From JAOUGY01 sp963792365 (GTDB taxonomy: Bacteria; Actinomycetota; Acidimicrobiia; Spongiisociales; ZC4RG35): 64,000 nt of DNA. The position numbers were made by a program, and so were the translations under genes. A model generated the notes under the pieces. It made no database searches. It was not told where the DNA came from and saw only the letters and a program-made list of their open reading frames with translations. Positions 16,500-25,046 of this stretch are shown here, piece after piece. Numbering within the stretch: position 1 is the stretch's first letter; each line of letters begins with the position of its first letter. The DNA is taken from assembly GCA_963792365.1 (NCBI GenBank), contig CAWBVW010000007.1:1-64000 (forward strand), written 5' to 3'.

Positions 16500-17420
16500 A
16501 TGCGCCCACGTCCTCCCCTCCCTGCGTACATCTTGCTCGTCATCACCGTTGCCACGCTCGGGTTCAACTGGCCGTTGCTTGCGATCGGACTCGATTCGAT
16601 CGGTCCCTGGTGGATGGCGGCATTGCGGCTGCTCGGCGCCACCCTGGTGATCTGGGCCGTGGCATTGGCGGGAAACCACATCAAGCGGCCCCCACGCTCC
16701 GACCTGCCGGTCGTGTTCTCGGTGGGCACCGTCCGCTTGCTGGCCGTCTTGATCCTCGTGCTGCTGGCCCTCCAGAGGGTGCCCGCCGGCAGGTCGTCGG
16801 TATTGGTCTGGACGGCCAGCCTATGGACCGTCCCCATGGCCGGCCTGTTCCTCGGAGAGCGGATGAACGCCAGACGATGGGTGGGGCTTGCGGTGGGCAT
16901 CACCGGGATCGTGGTCTTGATGGAGCCCTGGTCGGCTCAGCTCTCACCATCGACCCTCACCGGGTACGGCCTCCTTCTACTGGCAGCGATCTCGAATGCA
17001 GGAACGGCGGTGCATGTTCGAGGACACGCGTGGGGATCCACTCCGCTCGAGCTTCTCCCCTGGCAGCTGCTCTTGGCGGCCATACCCGCCACGGTGGTCG
17101 CGTTCATCGTCGAGGGACCTCCTCGCTTCTCCTGGACGCCCGTCCTGGTGGGGATCGTGATCTACCAGGGGGTCCTGGCGACTGCAGTGGCGGTCTGGGC
17201 CCAGATCACCGCGCTTCAGTACCTGCCGTCGATCACCACCAATCTCACGTTGATGCTGGTTCCGGTGCTCGGCGTGATCTCGTCGGCGATCGTGCTCCAC
17301 GAAGCCGTTACGACGTGGGTGCTGGTGGGTGGCGCTCTCATCGCCGGCGGAGTCATCGCGGCGGTGACACTCGACGAATTCCTCGTGGTTTCAAGGGCAC
17401 CCGGACCCGCCGGGGTCTAG
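16500..17420 (+). CDS. EamA-family (DMT) transporter
   Basis: A 306-aa polytopic membrane protein with about ten helices and the EamA internal duplication. It begins with a short basic N-terminus (MRPRPPLPAY) and then the first helix. LFLGERMNARRWVGLAVG in the middle and the matching LHEAVTTWVLVGGALI near the end are the conserved hinge segments of each half. ATG 16500 abuts operator G1, so the mRNA may be leaderless; longer upstream reading would place the operator inside the gene. Probably exports or imports a metabolite of the adjoining amidohydrolase. Substrate unknown. Confidence 0.82.
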   Translation: MRPRPPLPAYILLVITVATLGFNWPLLAIGLDSIGPWWMAALRLLGATLVIWAVALAGNHIKRPPRSDLPVVFSVGTVRLLAVLILVLLALQRVPAGRSSVLVWTASLWTVPMAGLFLGERMNARRWVGLAVGITGIVVLMEPWSAQLSPSTLTGYGLLLLAAISNAGTAVHVRGHAWGSTPLELLPWQLLLAAIPATVVAFIVEGPPRFSWTPVLVGIVIYQGVLATAVAVWAQITALQYLPSITTNLTLMLVPVLGVISSAIVLHEAVTTWVLVGGALIAGGVIAAVTLDEFLVVSRAPGPAGV

Positions 17421-17437
17421 GCTCCACCAAGTCGTAC

Positions 17438-17456
17438 ATCATATAGATTGGAGGAT
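17438..17456. promoter_or_regulatory. 19-bp GntR-type operator G2 (probably autoregulatory)
   Basis: ATCATATAGATTGGAGGAT lies 9 bases before the ATG of the GntR regulator at 17466. Both half-sites match the recurring consensus. Its right half also contains the GGAGG ribosome site, so bound repressor would cover the start of the message. Confidence 0.65.
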
Positions 17457-17465
17457 GCACACCTC

Positions 17466-18134
17466 ATGGGTGGGTTCCCCCGCACCGCAGGCCAGTCGGC
17501 TGCCCGCGTCATCCGGCAACGTATCCTCACCGGCGAGCTGGCACCCGGGGCGATGCTGAACCAGAACGAGTTGGCCGAGGAATTCGGTATGAGCCGAATC
17601 CCCATCCGCGACGCACTCCGCCAGCTCTCCGCCGAAGGTCTGGTGCAACTCCGAGCGCACGCCACGGCGTCGGTCACGCCGCTGAGCATCCACGATCTGG
17701 AAGAGCTGTACGAGCTGCGACTGAGTCTCGAGCCGAAGCTGTGCGGAATCGCCGCCCCGCATCTCACGGCTGCCGACATCGAGGAACTTGGACACACGCT
17801 CCACGCACTCGAAACCACCACCGACACCGACAACTGGCTGGTGCTCAACAACGACTTCCACGAGATCCTCTATCGCCGCTCGAGCCGACCGAGAACCATC
17901 CAGATCATCGATCGGACGCGCGAAGCCACAATCCGATACACCAGGATCTACCAACAGTTCTCTCCAGATACGGTCGAGGACGACCACCGAGCGATCTACG
18001 AGGCGGCCGTCTCGGGTCATGGTCGGCGATTGGAATCTCTCGTGGCAGCCCACCTGTCGGACGGATACGAGACCATGCTGACCTGGGTCGCCCAACACCA
18101 GGACCTCGAGCCGTCGCAGGTCGGCGGTCGATAG
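17466..18134 (+). CDS. GntR-family transcriptional regulator, FCD subfamily
   Basis: A 222-aa regulator. The winged HTH occupies about 5-70 (RVIRQRILTGELAPG, LAEEFGMSRIPIRDALRQLS). The C-terminal all-helical FCD ligand domain (about 75-215) contains ELYELRLSLEPKL and a histidine-rich metal/ligand site. FCD regulators usually sense carboxylates and repress catabolic operons. ATG 17466 follows GGAGG at a workable distance; an in-frame TTG 18 bases upstream is an alternative. The gene carries site G2 in its own promoter and is the best candidate to bind G1-G9. Confidence 0.88.
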   Translation: MGGFPRTAGQSAARVIRQRILTGELAPGAMLNQNELAEEFGMSRIPIRDALRQLSAEGLVQLRAHATASVTPLSIHDLEELYELRLSLEPKLCGIAAPHLTAADIEELGHTLHALETTTDTDNWLVLNNDFHEILYRRSSRPRTIQIIDRTREATIRYTRIYQQFSPDTVEDDHRAIYEAAVSGHGRRLESLVAAHLSDGYETMLTWVAQHQDLEPSQVGGR

Positions 18135-18232
18135 CCGGCGAGGACGAGGGAGCCTTTCGATGGTGAGCGGATTTGGAAGCCTCGCAGCTCGTGAAGCCTC
18201 TTGTGGCATCCGCGTGGCACACCATCGGGTTT

Positions 18233-18255
18233 CGGAATCCCCCCGGGGGATTCCG
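18233..18255. repeat. Perfect 23-bp palindrome in the leader of the cyclic amidohydrolase gene
   Basis: Arms of 11 bp (CGGAATCCCCC and its complement GGGGGATTCCG) flank a single central C. It lies 99 bases after the GntR stop and 93 bases before the amidohydrolase start. With almost no loop it is more like an operator than a hairpin terminator. Confidence 0.6.
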
Positions 18256-18347
18256 CAATTGACGCGTCGAACCAGGCCGCGACAGGACACCTACGGGGGG
18301 ACACATCCCTCCATGCGCCCGGTGTCTCCACCCCCGGGAGGACTCCT

Positions 18348-19718
18348 GTGACGCCCCGCACGGTCGTATTCAGCGGTGGTCGGGTCGTCACGCCCGACAG
18401 GTCGGCCGTCTCCGACGTCGTCGCAACCGATGGTGTGATAACGGAGATCACGCCGCCCGGTGTGGCGCCCGGTCGGGGCGATCGAATCGACTGCGATGGG
18501 CTTCTCGTGATGCCGGGAATGGTCGACACCCATGTTCACCTCATGGACCCCGGTCCCACCGATCGGGAGGATTTCCCCACCGGCACCAGAGCGGCATCGG
18601 CCCGCGGTGTCACCACGATCGTGGAGCACACCCACGCCACACCGATCCGCAGCGTCGATGATCTCAGCGAAAAGCGCTCGCATCTGGCCGGCCGGTCCAA
18701 CGTCGACTTCGGGCTTGCCGCCCACATGTGGCCCGACCGCATTCACGCAGTTCCCGACCTCTGGGGCGCCGGCGTCACGTTCTTCAAGATCTTCACGTGC
18801 ACGACGCACGGTGTGCCCGGGCTCGACCCGGCCATGCTCTCGTCCGCTCTCCACGCGATCGGCGGCGTCGACGGGCGAGCCCTGATCCACTGCGAAGACG
18901 AATCGATCACCGCCGAGGCTGAACGGATACTTCGTGGCGCCGATCGGATAGACCCGGGACTGCTGATCGAGTGGCGGAATCGGGAAGCAGAAGAGGTCGC
19001 CGTAGCCGTCGCCGCCACGCTGGTTCGACGATCCGGTGCGACCGCCACCGTCGCTCACGTGTCGACGCCGGCTGTGCTCGACATCATCGACGCCGCCCGC
19101 TCCCAGGGTGCCGACATCGCGGCCGAGGCGTGCCCTCAGTACCTGGCACTCGACGAGGCCGAGGTGGTGACCGAGGGAGCTCTCCGGAAGTTCACGCCGC
19201 CGGCCCGGATCACGGGTCCGGACGATCGACAGGAGATGTGGGCGGCCGTGCGTTCTGGCCGGTTCAGCCACTTCTCGACCGATCACGCGCCTTCGACGCT
19301 CCCCCAGAAGCTGGATCCCACGTTCTGGGATGCGCCTTTCGGACTTCCGGGTCTGGACACGACATACCCATTCCTGATCGACGCCGCTCTGCGGAAGATC
19401 ATTCCGTTCGAACTGGTCGCCGACATGGCGGCTGCGGCGCCCGCCCGGCGATACGGGCTTGCGCCCAACAAGGGTCGCATCGCAGTTGGGGGCGATGCGG
19501 ACCTCGTGTTGGTGGACCCGGATTCGACCTGGACGGTCGCCCGCGCCGACATCATCTCGAAGGCGGGATGGAGCCCCTATGAGGGCCACCAGCTCCTCGG
19601 AAAGGTCGTCTCGACCTACCTCAGAGGACAGCAGATCGCACTCGAAGGCCGCAGCCACGACTCCCGAACTGGACGTTTCATCCATGGTTTGGGAACAGAC
19701 CGACCGGGCTCCAACTGA
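18348..19718 (+). CDS. Cyclic amidohydrolase (allantoinase/dihydropyrimidinase/dihydroorotase superfamily)
   Basis: A 456-aa hydrolase of cyclic amides. All metal-site residues are visible: DTHVHLMDPG (about 60), the bridging carboxylated lysine in FKIFTCTTHG (about 147), histidines in LIHCEDE and VAHVST, and the aspartate in FSTDHAPS (about 310). These open rings such as hydantoins, dihydropyrimidines or allantoin. GTG 18348 with GGGAGGAC upstream is preferred to longer reading without a ribosome site. It sits between a GntR regulator and a molybdenum hydroxylase. Ring hydroxylation followed by hydrolytic opening of an N-heterocycle is a reasonable inference. Confidence 0.85.
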   Translation: MTPRTVVFSGGRVVTPDRSAVSDVVATDGVITEITPPGVAPGRGDRIDCDGLLVMPGMVDTHVHLMDPGPTDREDFPTGTRAASARGVTTIVEHTHATPIRSVDDLSEKRSHLAGRSNVDFGLAAHMWPDRIHAVPDLWGAGVTFFKIFTCTTHGVPGLDPAMLSSALHAIGGVDGRALIHCEDESITAEAERILRGADRIDPGLLIEWRNREAEEVAVAVAATLVRRSGATATVAHVSTPAVLDIIDAARSQGADIAAEACPQYLALDEAEVVTEGALRKFTPPARITGPDDRQEMWAAVRSGRFSHFSTDHAPSTLPQKLDPTFWDAPFGLPGLDTTYPFLIDAALRKIIPFELVADMAAAAPARRYGLAPNKGRIAVGGDADLVLVDPDSTWTVARADIISKAGWSPYEGHQLLGKVVSTYLRGQQIALEGRSHDSRTGRFIHGLGTDRPGSN

Positions 19719-19736
19719 TCGTATAGGATGCATGAT
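19718..19736. promoter_or_regulatory. 19-bp GntR-type operator G3
   Basis: ATCGTATAGGATGCATGAT is the most symmetrical copy: with flanking G and C it reads GATCrTryA-GGA-TryAyGATC. It overlaps the TGA of the preceding gene by one base and lies 39 bases before the molybdenum hydroxylase start. Confidence 0.7.
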
Positions 19737-19775
19737 CTACTTCGGGAGGCACAGAATGCACGGGGTTGAAGACAG

Positions 19776-22070
19776 ATGACGACCCCAGCAGGGCGCGTCC
19801 TCGGTCAACCGCTCCGTCGTATCGAAGACCCCCGTCTCATCACCGGCCGGGGCCAGTATGTCGATGACCTCCGCATGGATGGCATGCTCCACGTGGCGTT
19901 CGTGCGGAGTCCGGAGGCTCACGCCACCGTCGACAGCATCGAGGTGACCGATGCCGCCGGACTCGAAGGTGTGGTCGCAGTCATGACGGCCGCAGACTTG
20001 GGCCTCGAAGCTCCGATGCCGAACGCCTACCCGCATCCTGCCATCACGGAACCTCGCCAGACCTCACCGCTCGCTTCGGGCGAGGTCTGTTACGTGGGCC
20101 AACCTGTGGTCGTCGTTGTCGCCGAATCTCGGGCTGTCGCTGCGGATGCGGCCGAACTCGTGTGGGTCGACTACACGGCGCTTCCGGCGGTCGCCGACCT
20201 GGAGCGTGCGGCAGCGCCCGATGCGCCTCGGGTCATCTCGTCGACGTCGAACAACCTCGTTGCATCGGTCAGTTCACGATTCGGTGACGCCGACGCCGTG
20301 TTCTCGGAGGCCGAGGTCCTTTTCGAGCTTCGACTTCGACAGCATCGCGGGGCGTGCGCAGCCATGGAACCGCGCGGGGTCGTGGCGGTGAAGGACCAAG
20401 AGGGCATAACGGTCTGGACATCGTCGCAGGCGCCCTACTCGGTGAAGAAGCACGTCGCCGGGTACCTGAGGTTGGCCAATCTCCGCGTGATCGCCCCCGA
20501 CGTGGGGGGTGGCTTCGGCCCGAAGGGCATGGTGTACCCGGAGGAATTCGTGTTGACCGCCCTGGCCGACCGGCTGGGCGTGCCCGTGAAGTGGGTCGAA
20601 TCGCGCCGGGAGCACTTCCTCACCGTCAACCAGCAGCGAGACATGATCGCCGACCTCGAAGTCGCAGCCGGCCACGACGGCAAGCTCCGAGGGCTGCGCG
20701 GGCGAATCCTGCACGACAACGGCGCCTACGTGCCATACGGCCTGGTGCTGCACATGACCGGGCTCCAGCTGATCCAAGGCCCGTACACCCTCGACGCCTT
20801 GGACATCACCCTCGACGCCATCGCCACGAACGCAGTACCGACCAGTCCCATCCGGGGTGCCGCCCGCCCCAACGCGGTGTTCATCATCGAGCGGGTCATG
20901 GATGCGATCGCGGCCCGAACCGGTGTCGACCGCTTCGAGGTTCGACGTCGGAACTTCATCCAATCCGGTCAATTCCCCTACGAGTACCCGATCGCAGCCC
21001 GCTACGGCGGAAACCTCACCTATGACAGCGGCGATTACATTGCGGCCCTCGACGCCGTCAGCGAGTTGGCGGACCTCGCCGGCTTCGAAAACCGCCGGAT
21101 TGCCGCCCTGGCTGACGGCCGACGCTTGGGAATAGGTGTTGCTGCCTACGTCGAGGACACCGGCCTGGGCCCGCACGAGGAGGCGCGGGTCGAGATCGGG
21201 GTAGACGGGTCCGTCACGATGATCACAGGTGCGGGTTCGCAAGGGCAGGGACACGCGACGGTGTTCGCCCAGATCTGTGCGGAGGCGTTGGGCGTCGATC
21301 CGGGCGACGTGATCATCCGGTCTGCCGACACCGATCTGCCCGGCACGGGCATCCCTACGGTTGCCAGCCGGACCGCCGTGACAGCTGGAGCCTCGACCGC
21401 GATCGCCGCCGAGGGCGTCGCCGACCTTCTCAGGAAGCTGGCGGCCGACCACCTGGAGGCCGCCTCGGCAGACCTCGTGCTGGAAGACGGCTCCGTCCGG
21501 GTGGCGGGAAGTCCCGGCACCGAGGTCACCTTCGCCGAGCTTGCGTCACTCGGCGCCGAGCGTGGTGTTGAGCTCGCCGTCAGTGAGGCGCATCCGGCGG
21601 CCCGGCCACCGTACGCCTTCGGATGTCACATAGCCGAGGTCGAGGTGGATGAGGAGACCGGGCTCGTGACGGTTCTGCGGTACGCGGTTGCCCACGATTG
21701 CGGGACAATCCTCAACCCGATGATCGTCAACGGTCAGATCGATGGCGGGGTGGTTCACGGCCTCAGCAATGCCCTGCTGGAGCGGGTCGTCTATTCGGCG
21801 GAAGGTCAGCCGCTGACCACCACGTTCATGGACTTCCGGATCCCGACGGCCGTCGATGTTCCCGCGGTGTCGAAGGTGCACACGGTCACACCGACACCCG
21901 ACAACCCGCTCGGTGCCAAGGGCGCCGGGGAGGGCGGTACCCTTCCGGCGATGGCGGTGGTCGCGTCGGCAGTGGAGGACGCCCTCAGGGACCTGGACGT
22001 TCGGATCGACCAGTATCCCCTCAGCCCTCAGGTCGTCCGACGACTGGTCGCCCCGAAGCTGCACACATGA
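19776..22070 (+). CDS. Molybdenum hydroxylase large subunit (xanthine dehydrogenase/aldehyde oxidase family)
   Basis: A 764-aa molybdopterin-binding subunit. The a/b hammerhead domain (about 15-125) has TGRGQYVDDLRMDG and YVGQPVVVVVAES. The Mo-cofactor domains show DVGGGFGPKG (about 242-251), RGAARPNA, GSQGQGHATVFAQ and the catalytic glutamate in GAKGAGEGGT (about 718). Such enzymes hydroxylate N-heterocycles or aldehydes with water-derived oxygen. The iron-sulfur and FAD subunits that normally complete the complex are absent from the neighbourhood. The gene overlaps the alpha/beta hydrolase by ATGA. Confidence 0.9.
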   Translation: MTTPAGRVLGQPLRRIEDPRLITGRGQYVDDLRMDGMLHVAFVRSPEAHATVDSIEVTDAAGLEGVVAVMTAADLGLEAPMPNAYPHPAITEPRQTSPLASGEVCYVGQPVVVVVAESRAVAADAAELVWVDYTALPAVADLERAAAPDAPRVISSTSNNLVASVSSRFGDADAVFSEAEVLFELRLRQHRGACAAMEPRGVVAVKDQEGITVWTSSQAPYSVKKHVAGYLRLANLRVIAPDVGGGFGPKGMVYPEEFVLTALADRLGVPVKWVESRREHFLTVNQQRDMIADLEVAAGHDGKLRGLRGRILHDNGAYVPYGLVLHMTGLQLIQGPYTLDALDITLDAIATNAVPTSPIRGAARPNAVFIIERVMDAIAARTGVDRFEVRRRNFIQSGQFPYEYPIAARYGGNLTYDSGDYIAALDAVSELADLAGFENRRIAALADGRRLGIGVAAYVEDTGLGPHEEARVEIGVDGSVTMITGAGSQGQGHATVFAQICAEALGVDPGDVIIRSADTDLPGTGIPTVASRTAVTAGASTAIAAEGVADLLRKLAADHLEAASADLVLEDGSVRVAGSPGTEVTFAELASLGAERGVELAVSEAHPAARPPYAFGCHIAEVEVDEETGLVTVLRYAVAHDCGTILNPMIVNGQIDGGVVHGLSNALLERVVYSAEGQPLTTTFMDFRIPTAVDVPAVSKVHTVTPTPDNPLGAKGAGEGGTLPAMAVVASAVEDALRDLDVRIDQYPLSPQVVRRLVAPKLHT

Positions 22071-22849
22071 TCGCAGACACGCCGGCGGGCAACGTCTCAT
22101 ACGACCAGATCGGCAACGGCCCCGACCTCGTGTTGCTTCACTCGTTGCTCGCCGATCGGAGCGTGTTCGAGCGAGTGACGCCCAGCCTGGCTACCGGGCA
22201 TCGGGTGACACTCGTCGATCTCCCCGGCTACGGCACCACCGATCTGATCGAGCCGGGCATCGTCAACTATGCGCATCTGGTCGGGGGCCTCATGACGGTT
22301 CTCGAGATGGATCCGTTTACCACGAGCCTGATGGGCAACGGCTTCGGCGGATTCGTCGCCGTCGCCACCGCCATCCACCACGGGTCGTCGTTCGATCGCC
22401 TCGTCGTCGCCGGCGCAGGTGCGGGCTTCCCAGAGGGCGGGACGGCGGCGTTCAAGACCATGATCGACAAGGTGCGGGACGGAGGGCTCGAGGCCGTACT
22501 CGACATCGCCGTTCGCAGGATCTTCACCGAGGCGTACCTCTCCGACCATCCAGACGAGGGCGAGGAGCGGCGACGCGTGCTCCGTACGGCTGACCCCGAG
22601 GCCTTCGTCCGGGCCTGTCAGACGCTGATCGACCTCGATCTCCGCGACGATGTGGCAACGATCCGCAACCCGACGCTGGTGGTCGTCGGCAGCCAAGACG
22701 CGGCCACCCCTCCTGAGATGGGTCGCGATCTGGCCAGTCGAATTCCCGGAGCCCGATTGCACATCATCGAGGGACTCGCGCATGCTCCCCAACTCCAAGA
22801 CCCCGACGCCTTCCTCACGGTCGTTGCACCATTCCTCGACGCCGGTTGA
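22067..22849 (+). CDS. Alpha/beta-hydrolase-fold protein with the nucleophile serine replaced by glycine
   Basis: A 260-aa alpha/beta hydrolase. The order of motifs is normal: oxyanion segment LLHSLLADRS (about 25), nucleophile elbow, acid loop VVGSQDAATPPE with Asp211, and catalytic His239 in GLAHAPQL. The elbow reads MGNGFGG where GxSxG is expected, so residue 92 is Gly (GGC, 22340-22342) instead of Ser; one base separates it from AGC. A serine-hydrolase mechanism is therefore doubtful. It overlaps the molybdenum hydroxylase gene by 4 bases and is presumably co-translated. Confidence 0.82.
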   Translation: MIADTPAGNVSYDQIGNGPDLVLLHSLLADRSVFERVTPSLATGHRVTLVDLPGYGTTDLIEPGIVNYAHLVGGLMTVLEMDPFTTSLMGNGFGGFVAVATAIHHGSSFDRLVVAGAGAGFPEGGTAAFKTMIDKVRDGGLEAVLDIAVRRIFTEAYLSDHPDEGEERRRVLRTADPEAFVRACQTLIDLDLRDDVATIRNPTLVVVGSQDAATPPEMGRDLASRIPGARLHIIEGLAHAPQLQDPDAFLTVVAPFLDAG

Positions 22850-22894
22850 CACTCGGGTCGAACGTCACGACGAATGACCAACACCCCAGGCCTA

Positions 22895-22904
22895 CAATCG
22901 ATTG
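22895..22904. promoter_or_regulatory. LacI-type operator O6, CAATCGATTG
   Basis: The palindrome, followed by CAG, lies 27 bases before the cupin start at 22931 and 45 bases after the preceding stop. An earlier in-frame ATG (22874) would put the operator inside the gene and is rejected for that reason. Confidence 0.7.
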
Positions 22905-22930
22905 CAGCACAGATGCGAGAGGAGCCAGAC

Positions 22931-23308
22931 ATGGAAGCGAGCACCGACCTCGTGGAAGAGGGGACGTTCGACCCGGCCGAGTTCCAAGACGAGCTCACGG
23001 TCGCATGGGACAACCTGGCAGTCGGCACATCTGTGTGGTTCGAGAACGATCGCATTCGCGTCTGGGAGATCCTCCTCCAGCCCGGCGAGCGAGGCCCATT
23101 CCACGCCCACACCACCAACTACTTCTGGACCGTCGTGGAGGGCTCACGAGGACTCCAGCGCTTCGCCGACGGAACCTACGCCGTGCGCGACTATCAGGTC
23201 GGGGAGACCAAGTATCTGGAGCACGGCCCCGATTCGGTGCTGATCCACGACCTCGAGAACATCGGCAAGACGCCTCTACGGTTCGTCACGGTGGAACTCT
23301 TCGACTGA
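22931..23308 (+). CDS. Single-domain cupin protein
   Basis: A 125-aa cupin. Motif 1 contains PGERGPFHAHTTNYFWTVVEG (about 58-78) with the two histidines, and motif 2 is VGETKYLEHGPDSVLIHDLEN. It resembles small RmlC-like cupins that act as dioxygenases, isomerases or sensors. GAGAGGAGCC lies before ATG 22931. It begins a sub-operon behind operator O6 that continues into the PPOX protein, the FAD monooxygenase and the second molybdenum hydroxylase. Its reaction is unknown. Confidence 0.8.
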   Translation: MEASTDLVEEGTFDPAEFQDELTVAWDNLAVGTSVWFENDRIRVWEILLQPGERGPFHAHTTNYFWTVVEGSRGLQRFADGTYAVRDYQVGETKYLEHGPDSVLIHDLENIGKTPLRFVTVELFD

Positions 23309-23309
23309 C

Positions 23310-23333
23310 GAGCAACGAGGAACGAGCAACGAG
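23310..23333. repeat. Degenerate heptanucleotide tandem repeat, GAGCAAC family
   Basis: Units GAGCAAC, GAGGAAC, GAGCAAC then GAG, filling most of the 35-base spacer between the cupin and PPOX genes. The complement (GTTGCTC) is the unit at 40373-40400. Confidence 0.75.
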
Positions 23334-23343
23334 GGCAGGGAAC

Positions 23344-23862
23344 ATGTCATTCAAGGTCGCGAACTTCCGGCATGTGGCGGACGGACTACAGGAGGGCCAG
23401 TTCACCGTCGGCGAACACACCGAGCTCGACTCACTCGACGCGCTCGACCCCGTCTACAAGCGCCTGCTCGACGAGCCGGTCACCGCGGTGCTCGCTGTGA
23501 TGTCAGGTGATGGCCGACCGAGTCTGACGCCCGTCTGGATCGGGTACGAAGGCGATCGGGTGTTGTTCAACTTCGCCGAACACCGCAAGAAGTGTGCGTG
23601 GCTCGACGCCAATCCGCAGGTCACCGCCATGCTCATGAACCCGGCCAACCCCTATCACTGGATGAGCATCAAGGCGACCGTCGCCGATCGGATCCACGAG
23701 GACGGGCCCAATGGCGAACGGGCAACTCGGACCATCGACGAGGCGTGGACGAAATACACCGGGAACGAGCCGCCGTACGGGCTGCGTGACCCCGTACGAG
23801 ATGAACGCCGGGTGCTTTTCGAATGCACAGTCGACTCGGTGGCGACGTTCGGACTTCCGTGA
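23344..23862 (+). CDS. PPOX-fold, F420-type flavin/deazaflavin enzyme
   Basis: A 172-aa split-barrel protein of the same superfamily as the one at 11555 but longer. It shows TAVLAVMSGDGRPSLTPVWI (about 40-60), FNFAEHRKKCAWLDANPQVT and the TIDEAWTKYTG helix seen in actinobacterial F420- or flavin-binding members. It could reduce an intermediate or recycle a cofactor for the neighbouring FAD monooxygenase; this is inference. ATG 23344 follows a G-rich AGGGCAGGG segment. It is coupled to the monooxygenase gene by a GTGA overlap. Confidence 0.8.
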   Translation: MSFKVANFRHVADGLQEGQFTVGEHTELDSLDALDPVYKRLLDEPVTAVLAVMSGDGRPSLTPVWIGYEGDRVLFNFAEHRKKCAWLDANPQVTAMLMNPANPYHWMSIKATVADRIHEDGPNGERATRTIDEAWTKYTGNEPPYGLRDPVRDERRVLFECTVDSVATFGLP

Positions 23863-25046
23863 CCACCGGGGCTCGACGAGTCCTCGTCGCCGGCGGTTCG
23901 ATCGGCGGACTGACCACCGCTCTGGTGCTGCGTGACCTCGGATACGACGTCGAGGTCTTCGAGCGTTCCGGTGCGGCACTTCAGGACCGGGGTGCGGGAA
24001 TCGTGGTGCTGCCGATCACGGAGCGGTACTTCGTCGAACGAGGTGGCGAGGACAGCCGGGTCAGCCTGGGACTCACCGACTGGTCGTATATCGACCATGA
24101 CGACACAATCATCTCGGCCGACCCCGACCACTTTCGGTTTGCGGGTTGGAACACGATCTACCGAGCGCTGATGGATGCCTTCGACGAGCGCAGATACCAC
24201 CTCGACAGCGAGATGGTGGGGTTCGACCAGCACGACGATCGCGTCACGCTGCACCTTGCCGACGGAGGCACGGCAGAAGGCGATCTCCTGGTGTGTGCGG
24301 ACGGCATCGCGTCCACGGGTCGTTCGATCCTCCTTCCCGATGTGCATCCGGAGTATGCCGGCTACGTGGCGTGGAGAGGGGTCGTCCCCGAGTCACTGCT
24401 GAGTGAGGAGGCACGAGCCAAGCTCGCCGACGCCATGCTCTACCAGGTTCTCGACCACAGCCACATCCTGGCGTACGCGATGCCGGATCACGACGGCCGG
24501 ACCGAGATCGGGCATCGCGTCATCAACTACGTCTGGTATCGAAACGCATCCAAGGGCGACGAGTACCGCCGGCTCATGACAGACCGCGACGGTGTGTTCC
24601 GCCCCACCACGATGCCTGCGAATGCCATCCGTGACGAGCTCGTGGCGGAGATGCACGCAGTGGCGCGAAGAGAGCTGGCTCCCACCCTCGCCGACGTCGT
24701 GCTGTCGGGCGGCAACCCGATGATCCAGGCGATCTTCGACCTCGAAGTCCCCCAGATGGTCTTCGGCAGGGTCTGCATTCTGGGAGACGCGGCATTCGGT
24801 CTCCGGCCTCACGTGGCTGCCGGGCAGGCGAAGGCGTGTGCCGACGCCTGGGCGTTGGCAGAAGCCCTCGCAGCGACTCCGGATGACCTCGATGGCGCCC
24901 TTGCGGCGTGGCAAGAGAGGCAGCTGGCTCTGGGCCACTCGGCAATGGAACGAACGAAGCGGATGGGGACCGCATCACAATTCGATGGCACCATGGTGCC
25001 GGGAGACCCCGATTGGAAATTCGGTCTGTGGGAGGCGGGGAATTGA
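23859..25046 (+). CDS. FAD-dependent aromatic monooxygenase, 2,6-dihydroxypyridine 3-monooxygenase-like
   Basis: A 395-aa class A flavin monooxygenase. The FAD fold is GGSIGGLTTALVLRDLG (about 12-28), the DG motif is CADGIASTGR (about 145) and the GD motif is LGDAAFGLRPHVAAG (about 308-322). Several segments recall dihydroxypyridine hydroxylase of nicotine degradation: AGYVAWRGVVP, NYVWYRN, RPHVAAGQAKA and the C-terminal PGDPDWKFGL. It probably hydroxylates a hydroxylated N-heteroaromatic or phenolic ring using NADH and oxygen. The GTG start overlaps the upstream stop and replaces a longer non-conserved N-terminus. Comparison is from memory of the family. Confidence 0.82.
   Translation: MTTGARRVLVAGGSIGGLTTALVLRDLGYDVEVFERSGAALQDRGAGIVVLPITERYFVERGGEDSRVSLGLTDWSYIDHDDTIISADPDHFRFAGWNTIYRALMDAFDERRYHLDSEMVGFDQHDDRVTLHLADGGTAEGDLLVCADGIASTGRSILLPDVHPEYAGYVAWRGVVPESLLSEEARAKLADAMLYQVLDHSHILAYAMPDHDGRTEIGHRVINYVWYRNASKGDEYRRLMTDRDGVFRPTTMPANAIRDELVAEMHAVARRELAPTLADVVLSGGNPMIQAIFDLEVPQMVFGRVCILGDAAFGLRPHVAAGQAKACADAWALAEALAATPDDLDGALAAWQERQLALGHSAMERTKRMGTASQFDGTMVPGDPDWKFGLWEAGN

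Noticed and set aside
18256..18347. Riboswitch in the leader of the cyclic amidohydrolase gene
   Set aside because: Only a small GACACC/GGTGTC pairing and G- or C-rich runs are visible; no known riboswitch core could be recognised.
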